Under the pieces are notes generated by a model that ran no database searches, was not told the origin of the DNA, and saw nothing but the letters and a program-made list of their open reading frames with translations. A stretch of DNA of 64,000 bases from Aotearoamyces nothofagi (lineage: Eukaryota > Ascomycota > Leotiomycetes > Leotiales > Tympanidaceae), in the NCBI GenBank assembly GCA_015345905.1, contig JADDTR010000009.1, positions 744,001-808,000 of the forward strand, read 5' to 3'. Positions within the stretch are counted from its first letter, which is position 1, and each line of letters starts with the position of its first letter. Both the position numbers and the translations under genes were made by a program. Positions 55,599-64,000 of the stretch are shown piece by piece.

Positions 55599-57108
55599 AT
55601 GGCCACTTCGGTTGGTACGTACCGACTCCGCCTCCTGGCGAGCAAGGCCCCCAATCTAACATGCACAGTCCAAAATAGAGTCTTGGTGATTGGCGGATCA
55701 TATGCAGGCCTCGGTGCAGTGATCAACCTCCTCGATCTCGCTCACGGCAGGCCACAACGACCCAGCCACGTTCCCTTGCCAGCAGTACCAGAGAAGCCCT
55801 TACGGCAGCCTTTACAGATCACCCTTGTAGACGAGCGTGATGGCTTCTGTACGTCTTTTACTCTCCAAACTCCACTGAGACTAACAAGTATCAACAGATC
55901 ACCTAATAGGATCCCCACTCGCGCTCGCATCCCAAGAATATACCTCGAAAGCCTGGACGAAATTCACCGATCTCCCTGCGCTACAACATCCTAGTGTACG
56001 AATCCAGCAAGGCTCTATCCAAAATATTGACCCATCCACGAAAGTAGCGTCGATAAAAGATGGTGTTACAGGGAAGGAATCGAACCATAGCTATGATTAT
56101 CTGATTGCCTGTTCTGGCCTACGGAGGCAATGGCCTGTGGTTCCTCAGTCACTGTCGAGAGAGGAATACCTTGTTGAAGCTCAAGCACACATTGATGAAG
56201 TGAAGGGAGCAACTGAAGGCGTTGTGGTTGTTGGTGGAGGTAGGGTGCATTTCCCTCGCCGTTTACGTCAGACCGCTGACCTTGCCTAGGCGCTGTGGGT
56301 GTTGAAATGGCAGCTGAGCTGAAGCTTGTGTATCCACATCTTCCTGTAACGCTGATCCACTCTCGATCACACTTGTTATCCGCTGAACCACTCCCAAATG
56401 ACTTCAAAGATGAGGCACTGTCTCTCTTGCTCGAAACAGGGGTTGAAGTGATTCTTAACGAGCGAGTTATCGAGACGACACCGGATGAGGATGTAAATGG
56501 CAACGGAAACCCAGCATCAACCATTAATCTTCAGAGTGGCAAGACAATGCGAGCTGGAAAGATCATATGGGCAATTTCGAGAAGTATCCCAAGTACGAAC
56601 TACCTCCCTTCAGATATATTAAACGAGGAAGGCCTCGTAAAGATCACGTCACGGTAAGCCACCTGCCTTCAGGCAACTTCCAGGCATCAATTAACAACTC
56701 CAGACTTACATTCCCACACGATTCTCCCAACGCGGCCTGTCATTTCGTGGCCGGCGATGCCGTAGCATGGTCAGGAATTAAACGCTGCGGTGGAGCAATG
56801 TCAATGGGTCATCTAGCAGCTGTCAACGTTCATCAACATATGCTAGCTCAAGAAACCGGAGATGCTCCTGAGTTTGCAAGCTATCCTGAGGTACCGCCAA
56901 TGCTGGCATTGGCTGTTGGAAGGAAGGCCGTAGGGTATCACCCTGCGACTGGTATCAAGGCCGGTGTAGAACAGATGCAGAATTTCTTTGAGGAGGATCT
57001 TGGGTTGAATAGTAAGTACTGAAGTATCCCTCAGTTGTTCGATGTGACACTGACGTGTTAGTTTGCTGGAATTGTATGCGCTTGGCGAACAGCGAATATA
57101 AGGCATAA
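55599..57108 (+). CDS. AIF/FSP1-like FAD-dependent oxidoreductase
   Basis: NAD(P)H-dependent flavoprotein related to AIFM2/FSP1. ATG 55599, with a short first exon MATSV spliced to VQNRVLVIGGSYAGLGAV (FAD motif GGSYAG). Next exon starts YHLIGSPLALAS. NAD-binding motif VVVVGGGAVGVEMAAEL is formed across an intron. FAD contact motif CHFVAGDAVAW follows, then AMSMGHLAAVNVHQHM. The final exon ends CMRLANSEYKA with TAA at 57106-57108. Five introns, about 410 residues, intact. Fungal relatives reduce quinones. No mitochondrial presequence is obvious. Substrate unknown. Confidence 0.85.
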
Positions 57109-57360
57109 GGGCTTTTGGAGCTTTTGGAGTTTAATGATTATCGAGCCAATGAACTGGTCATTCTCGTTCGATATTATGACCTTGTACGTTCTGGATTTCT
57201 ATCAGAGACCACGTAACCACGCTGTTCTTGGATATATGCAAGAACTTGTATCAATTTGGGGAAGTCAAGGCCGCATCTGGTCGAGGGATCACATAGATGA
57301 ATAGAAGCACATGCATCAAAGGCAACACACGAAGACCATGTAGACGGGGGAAAATAACAA

Positions 57361-57419
57361 TCAAAGTACCACTCTAATCATCAAAGTACCACTCTAATCA
57401 TCAAAGTACCACTCTAATC
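57361..57419 (+). repeat. 20-base tandem repeat x3
   Basis: Unit TCAAAGTACCACTCTAATCA, exact copies, located past the oxidoreductase gene. Confidence 0.95.
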
Positions 57420-59174
57420 CAGTTGAGGATGAGGCTAGACAGACTGCTTTCTTCTAGGCACATTCAGTCTTATTATTAGCGTATGGACATCCTTCTGTCT
57501 TCCAGAGGCCAGAGGTCGTCCTTTGGGAATGGGATATCACGTTTGATAAGAGCGTCGAGACAAAAGATTCCAGCAAGCCGGAGATTCGCGATGCTGATGT
57601 AATCCGAAGAGACGCTTGATGACGAGACACTTTATCAAAGACACATGGCTATGGCCTGAACGAGCTCCTATGTATGTCCATCAGTGTAAGGTATATATTT
57701 GTTGCCTATTTTAAGCTATGAAATCTCAGGGTACCCAATCAAAAAGAGAAGGTAGAAGGAAAGTCATTAATCATTATGAGTCCCAACATTCAAAGCGTAA
57801 AATGAAATCCACCTGCGTCTGCGTAAGGAAAAGACGACACTCATTGCAAACCCATCGACATCCAGCATGTGGCATGAAATCCATTTCTGTTGATAGTTCA
57901 AGGAATGAATAACAGTGACAGAAGAAAAGAAAAAGTATGACAGAGTTCAATCGGTGGCTCGCTGAGCCCATTCCATCGAGACACAGGGTGCAGACGGCAT
58001 TCTTTGAATCACCTTCCCGGCTCCTCGAAGCCCTGGTAAAATAGCATGTTTACGAGGCTTGCTATCACGTTCCAAAGAGAGGATTGCCATACGGACCAAG
58101 AAGTCTATTATCTATACGAGTGCTTGGATGTCAAGCCTAGATGTGCAACGGAGGTGAACGAAGTTAAAAACCCTTAAGGGTGCATCATCCACTGATCCTG
58201 ACGTCCCTGCTTACACTGCGCTTCCTTGCAGAACAGTGGGAGAAGAGCGCCCATGACGACTGTCGCAGCTTGGCCTCGCATTAAAGAGTTCCTATTAAAT
58301 CGACCTCAGCTCTATACCTGCAGACATCTCCATACGCCTCGTGATCCTCTGTGTATATAACACCAACGTGGAATAAGAACAAAGCTCGAAGCCTACACAG
58401 TTGGCCTCGCGTACCATGGCTAGCCCCGAGACCACAGCGCTGCAATACCGATGTGTGAGAGGCCTCGGCTTTCAAGCAGTGCCGAGGTAGGGTCGCCGTC
58501 GCACTGGACACTGCGAGCTCTTGGTGGTGGTGGGCAAAGGGAAGGGGATATAAAGACTGATTCTTGAAGCATTCCCAGAAACAAGACTCGCTGGCTGTCG
58601 AGGTGTTCCCACTCTGGGAGCACTTCTGACCTGAGCCCCTCCAAGCCGCTTTGCTACCCGGCACCATGACATCACTGCAACAGCAGCTTGTTGGATTTTG
58701 CAGGCCTTGCAGGCCTTGCAGCCTTGCGTCTCAGGCCACGGTAGGGAGGTGCGGAGGTGCGTACGTAGCTGTAGGGGTAACTTAGGGTCTCCCGAGCATA
58801 AATGCATGGCCCGTGCACGCACCGTACGGTACCTCTTTCGCGACAGTCCGACTTCTCCTCCTGCTTGTCGTCCTGCTCGCTGTCCTGTTGCACCCGATGC
58901 CGCCCCGACAAAGAGGCCGCAGGGACGTGCAGCTGCTGTCTACTCGATTATCGCGTCGCATTCGGGTCCTTCACGAACATCAGAACACGCCGCAGTGGCA
59001 GAGCAGAGAGCCGTCGTTGACGCCGGTGGGCTGGCATGTTAAATCGGTAGCGCGCGTGCACGGACCATGCGTCCCTTCTTTCCCGCGCTACTGCGGCCTT
59101 CTAGAACACCGATGACGCCGGTGGCCGATTTCCGATTGGCATGCCGCACGTGCTAGTTCGGTTACATATAAATC

Positions 59175-59204
59175 CCGGCCACCACCGGCCACCACCGGCC
59201 ACCA
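59175..59204 (+). repeat. 10-base tandem repeat CCGGCCACCA x3
   Basis: Three exact copies about 280 bases upstream of the CAP gene start. Confidence 0.9.
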
Positions 59205-59486
59205 CACCGAAAGGGGTGTTTTTCCTGAGAGTTGCAGAGACTTTATGGGGAAAACACATATATTGTAGATTTGTTGCCCATTACCGACGTCAGCAGTTCC
59301 CCGGGCCGGCGAATTCGCTGCCAAGCCGCCGCAGTCGTGCAGAGTAGGTTCGATCAGAACAGCAGTATAAGTACAGCCAGCTATGCCGCTTCATGCGTCT
59401 CCTCTCAAACTCAACCGCTGCTCTATATTCTTTTCTATTCTCCTTGCTTCACCGGTCTGAAGCCGTTCCGTTCTTTTCCTCTCAGA

Positions 59487-60328
59487 ATGCGTTACGCTCC
59501 TTTAATTATCGCTGCCTTTGCAGCACTGGCAGCTGCTGCCCCTGCCCCTCAAGGACTGAAATTTGGCCCTTACAAATTCCGTAGGGCAGACGGCGTGAGC
59601 GGGTCGAGCTCTACAACGTCTGTTTCATCAGCTGCCACATCCGCTGCCTCATCCACCTATTCCGGCATTGCTCTCGAGCAGCACAATGTGCACCGCGCCA
59701 ACCACTCCGCAGCTGACTTGACCTACAATACCGAACTCGCCGGCTATGCAGCCACCTTGGCCGCAACTTGTGTATTCGCGCATAGCATGTACGTCAACCC
59801 CAAGTTATTACGATGGCCCAGCTTACTGATTTTCTTCGGTATATAGAACTGGCGACTACGGACAAAACATCGCTGCTGCCACGGGTGGATTGAGTGCAGA
59901 TTCTGCTCTGGCCGCAGCCATCACCAACGGCTGGTACAATGCGGAGGTCAACAACTTCGATGGCCTCTATGGCGAAGCCTCTCCGTCGCTTGCAAACTTT
60001 GACAACTGGGGCCACTTCTCCCAGGTCGTCTGGATGGCTACTACCTCTGTTGGATGTGCAACTCAGCTCTGTGCTAGCGGTACTATTTTCACTGGTTATG
60101 AGAGCTACTTTACTGTTTGCAACTATAGTCCTAGTGGTAAGTGTCTCTCTACCTACTTCTCTACCCATCTGGATCCATTTCACTCCTGTACTTGAGAGCT
60201 AAGGAGGCCTGTTCCGTATCATCGGTGTGCAGAATATGTAAAGCTAACTTAACGCAATAGGAAACTATGACGGCGAATACGCCGACAACGTCAAGGAGAG
60301 TTTGGGTCTGGCCACCGTTTCCGCATAG
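59487..60328 (+). CDS. Secreted CAP-domain (SCP/PR-1-like) protein
   Basis: Extracellular CAP protein (Pry/PR-1 superfamily; known members bind sterols or fatty acids or act as effectors). ATG 59487 opens a signal peptide (MRYAPLIIAAFAALAAAA). A Ser/Thr-rich linker follows, then CAP1/CAP2-type blocks LEQHNVHRANHSA, LTYNTELAGYAATLAATC, TGDYGQNIAA, GHFSQVVWMATTSVGCATQ, and YFTVCNYSPSGNYDGEYADN. Catalytic-pocket residues His (QHNVHR), Glu (EVNNFDG) and His (GHFSQ) are present. Two introns: after AHS (GTACGT) and after YSPS (GTAAGT). Ends LGLATVSA with TAG at 60326-60328. About 220 residues, intact. Confidence 0.92.
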
Positions 60329-63300
60329 ATTGCGGTAGATTACCCTACCTATTACATTCTGTATAGAAGATACCTGTATATATATACATTACCTTTTTAA
60401 TAAGTGTACACAAGATGGAGGAAAGAAATCAAGAGATACTTCGCCAAAGCAGAATTGGCTGTATATGAACTGAACCTTGCAATCATCAGCGAGAGACTAC
60501 CAGTCAAGCACAGGCTGTACAGCCTCTTATAATGCATAATTATCTATCCTATTAAATCAGTATCTATCGCTCCGACTGATATGTGACTTTCGTTCAGCCC
60601 CTTTCTGTATTGAATCAATCTAGATGTTGCACAACTTAGATTCAAAACTTCAGTCAGATCCCCTCGCCGTCACACGATGACGATTTAGACCTCAAACGCT
60701 GGGCTGCAGCGATAAGACTGATGCAGGGAAATGTTCCCCAAGATAACTAGAGATCAGAACCCCGTCCCCAAAAACCCCAAAATCCCGGATCCACATAATC
60801 TTTGAGCTAAATTCCCGGAAAACAGGTCAACGTGGAACGCTAAATCACGTGGAGAACAAAGCATTTGTTGTTGGCCCTATATACCAGGCATAGACAATAT
60901 GGCCACGTGACTGGGACGAAAAAAAATCCGACCCGAGCGAGAGAACTCGGGCCCGTCAGATCCCGAACTCGCCCTGAATCATCCACCACGACCGGCTCAG
61001 AGAGCAGCACAGACAGGAGACCGAGCCGACTCTCGACATGTCAGAAAAGAAATAGGGCAAGAAAAAAAGAGGGCTGGGCGACAACTGCCGTACCTCTCAG
61101 TGCTGCCATGCCGGCGCTCAACCGCGACACCATTTTATTCCTAACACCCTCGCCAGCGGGCCGCCGGATTGGTTGCGCGCTCCCCTTATCTATCGCGCGC
61201 GGGCGCATTCCGATGGGCAGCCGGGAAAAAAATCAGTTAGGAAATCAGTCAATCCATCGGCGTTAGCTACAGTTTGCGAATGTGAATGCCTGCGTCCAGA
61301 CCGCGCGGTCGCCCCATCTCTTTTATTGCGGCAATTTTCCTCAGCCTGCTTCGTCTCTTGGGAGTGCAGAGAGAGGCTGAAGAGGAGGGTTAGGGTTACC
61401 TGAGGCCCAGCTTCGCGCGTGCGCTGTCTCCATTGGCTGGGTGCTTTCTAGCAATGTGATCGGGACGGGACTGTGGAGACGAGATGTTCTGGGTTTTTTT
61501 TTCTTTTGTGGGGAGGCGCGCTCCGACGATCGGAGGAAGCGCGGCACGTGATGGGGCGAGAGAAGAGGGTTTTGGGGGTTATCAGGGCTGGGTGGGTAGC
61601 CCTAAAAATCAGCGAAGAGGCAGATGGGAGCCGGGGCTTCTGCTCGAGAATCACGATTGATTGCCATTTCGCAGATACCGCGCGCGACATGGCGTTCTGA
61701 CGTACTGTAAGACCTGCTGCTATTGTTGCAGCACCATCACAGCATCACGATATCACCGTCGCGCAAGTTCACGTGGTCTCGGGCTATGCCCATCGCGACG
61801 GAGAAGGGTCCATCCGCGACACCATCGAGACATCTAGACCCGACCAGCGCTCGCTATGGACTTGGCGATGGGCGAAGGCTTGGAAAGGAGAACAAGAACA
61901 AGAAGCAGGGAAAAGGAGGATTTCCGAAGCAGCATATCCATGGTATACGAGTGCGCCCAGATTCCTCGAGCGATTAATCAGGAAGGCAGCCGGGTTTGGC
62001 CGGGGGAGGGAATCACGTTACTCTGGAAGAGGCAGGTGCTGACAACACGAAAGGCACGAGAGCGTTATTATTACGAGTTAGTTTGCTGGCAGCTCCGGCT
62101 CTTAGCTGGACGGTGCTGGAACCACTGGAGAGTCTGTGTCACACGCAGCAGAGTTGCGCCGAGCGCACGGGAGCCGGGCAGCAGAGACACTGGATGATGG
62201 GTTTCGGTCTGTGTTCGAGCGTTGAAGAGATGCTGTTGCCATCTTGCATCTTCTGCAGCATGGGATTCTGGATTTGGCCAGCTTGGCAGCCGCCGGGAGC
62301 CTTGCACGAGCGGCGGTGGCGTTTGGGGTATGTGGAAACCAGCCGACAGGCCGCCACGCCGCCTGCCTGTTCCCCGGGTGGCAGGCGGGAGGGGCGAGGA
62401 CGAGGGAGGGACGGCACAGACTGGCGGCAGGTGAGGAGGGATGCGAGCGACGGTTCCGGGTTCTGCGAGCCACTAGCCGGGTGGCTGACCAGCCTCAGAC
62501 GGCCCCAAACGGCCCAAGTGGCGCCAAGTGGCACCACCCTGGACAGCCGATCCACCGCGATTCCCACGTGCGACAGGCATTATGCAGTGGTTGCCGATAA
62601 GAGAAGATGGAGCGTCTGGCTCAGCCAATGGCAGCGCCCGCATTGCGCTCCCACAGCTTCTCGAAGCAGTGAGGCCCCCAAACAAGGAAGGTCGCACGAC
62701 GATCAAGCCGGGAGCCGTCGAGATACCTCACGCCAGCTCTGCCGATCACTTCTGGGCTCCCCAATCAGCTGTGCGCAACAGCGGCCGGCTGGCCGCTACC
62801 ACCGACAAGCGCTGCACTTTCGGCATCGTCGCCGCCGCCACTGCATTGATGATTCCGCATCGGTCGATACGGCCCTGTCTGACACTGCGCCGGTATTCCC
62901 ATGCCATGCCGACGTTAGGCTCGAGACGGCAGGTGCCAAGCCGCTGCCAAGACGGCGGGTGCACTGCGGCTGATAGTGGCTAGCACCACGGCCTTTGGAG
63001 ATAGGCATGTACAGTCTGTACAGTACTGTGCATCGAACTTCATCTTCAGTCCCGGGTTGCTGGGACAGGGAAGCGCTGCTGGCTCTGCGGAGAAGCAATG
63101 CCATCGTGTCGTTCGACTGGCATTGGGTAGCAAAGTCGTGCTGCAGCCTTCCATCGTGACAGAAAGGAGGGAATGTCCGAATCTGTCTCCCGACTGACTC
63201 CCATATCTCCAGGATCCATCCATCCATCCTCCTGGAACGCATTGCGGCTATACTAATCCCACTATCAACCGCGACGCCGCTATGCTTCGTACTCCTCTCC

Positions 63301-63940
63301 GTGCCTCTAACGGCTTGCGTTGCATGGCTATCTCGCATCTCATCTTATCGACCTGTGGCTAATCATGGACGTCGCATATGCACATGCTATCTCTATCAAC
63401 AATGGCATGACTTGCCGTGCGCGAAACCTCGGACGAGTACGGGTCCCCTTCGTCTAAACGTCCACCATCAATCTGTCTGTCTAGCTAGGTATGGCGTCTT
63501 ATTGGGATCGCGACGTTTTCTCGTAATATGGCATCAACGCCCTCCCCGCACTCTGGTTGATCCCAAGTGCCGCGCGAATAACCAGACACAGGTTTGGAAT
63601 CGTATTGTGCACGACTTGCCTGAACAGGCAGGGTGTCGGGTATATCAGGACTGGGTGTTGCGTTGCATGTCGTATGCGCTTCGCGCGTCTCTGCTGCCGT
63701 ATACAGCCCGCACCTTGGATGCCTGGAGTAAGCATGTGCTCACGAGGCTGACTGCCCTCAACAAGGGGGGCGTAGCCACGACGCTACAGCTAATTAACGT
63801 CCCAGAAAGTGCTGTACTGTTCCGTGGCAAGCAGGGTTCAGGATATGCCTGGATGCCACTATTCGCTGCCCGACCACGCTGGATAGCATTGCAGTACTTA
63901 CCAGTGGGGTCGGTCGACGGGGTGGAGGCAGGCCGACTCC
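60329..63940. other. Gene-poor right end
   Basis: No gene is supported. Frames up to 325 codons (61996-62973) are GC-rich, low in complexity and overlapped on both strands. 60.9-61.5 kb shows A-runs and GC-box-like words that might be a promoter, but no gene follows. Confidence 0.5.
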
Positions 63941-64000
63941 AAGCACCACCTAGCGCTACCAAGCACTATCAAGCACTGCGAAGCGCTACCAAGCACTATC
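63941..64000 (+). repeat. Degenerate 10-base tandem repeat running off the window
   Basis: Six head-to-tail units around AAGCACTATC (AAGCACCACC, TAGCGCTACC, AAGCACTATC, AAGCACTGCG, AAGCGCTACC, AAGCACTATC). A 19-base stretch recurs at a 30-base period. The array continues beyond the window. Confidence 0.85.

Larger units (their letters stand above)
57109..59486. other. Intergenic, no supported gene
   Basis: Frames are short and mixed. 58.6-59.2 kb is GC-rich. Upstream of the CAP gene lies a CT-rich leader. No RNA gene was recognised. Confidence 0.5.

Noticed and set aside
61996-62973. 325-codon frame on plus
   Set aside because: GC-rich, full of Arg/Ala/Gly, no domain, and several equally long frames overlap it.
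1-64000. tRNA, rRNA genes and CRISPR arrays
   Set aside because: Looked by eye for tRNA B-box-like GTTCGANTCC with cloverleaf and for spaced repeats; none found. CRISPR is not expected in a fungus.

Overview
The window is nuclear DNA of a filamentous ascomycete (Pezizomycotina). Genes are spaced 0.5-2 kb apart and carry short spliceosomal introns (about 45-150 bases, GTAAGT/GTANGT donors, CTAAC-type branch points). Families are typical of these fungi: Zn(II)2Cys6 regulators, a PTH11-like rhodopsin-domain protein, an MRH4-type mitochondrial helicase, a Ctr copper transporter ending CCG and a StcW-like monooxygenase remnant. I cannot place it safely below subphylum level.

Layout: 1.2-3.1 kb, an APC amino-acid/GABA-type permease (minus). 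3.5-10.9 kb, a decayed Helitron: a zinc-finger/Rep/PIF1 helicase reading frame on plus, interrupted by about two dozen in-frame TAG codons where glutamine is expected. It faces a five-exon DUF3716-like gene on minus with a Pro/Cys minisatellite and an acidic tail. A perfect 395-base repeat split by a single N at 10496 lies just beyond and is probably an assembly join. 11.8-14.6 kb, a seven-TM rhodopsin-domain protein and a GNAT acetyltransferase. 15.0-17.3 kb, a regulator with both C2H2 and Zn2Cys6 fingers. 18.2-19.2 kb, an NmrA-like reductase. 19.9-24.1 kb, the DEAD-box helicase and a basic protein with a triplicated RxPSILG motif.

24.5-34.1 kb holds a secreted Diels-Alderase/CrtC-fold protein, a C-terminal scrap of a Baeyer-Villiger monooxygenase, a 72-residue membrane protein, a Zn2Cys6 regulator and a LYC1-like acetyltransferase. 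The first two may be remains of a secondary-metabolite locus. 34.9-40.5 kb: an amidase with an extra C-terminal domain, two diverged copies of a small membrane module, and an MFS sugar porter. 40.5-46.5 kb is a GC-rich, minisatellite-rich stretch with no gene I can support.

46.5-60.3 kb: a 2-oxoglutarate/Fe(II) dioxygenase, a glutathione transferase, an isochorismatase-family hydrolase, an alkaline ceramidase, a copper transporter, an AIF/FSP1-like FAD oxidoreductase and a secreted CAP protein. 60.3-64.0 kb shows no supported gene and ends inside a degenerate 10-base tandem repeat.

Exon limits were read by eye from splice signals and family conservation, so small exons may be off by a few codons.
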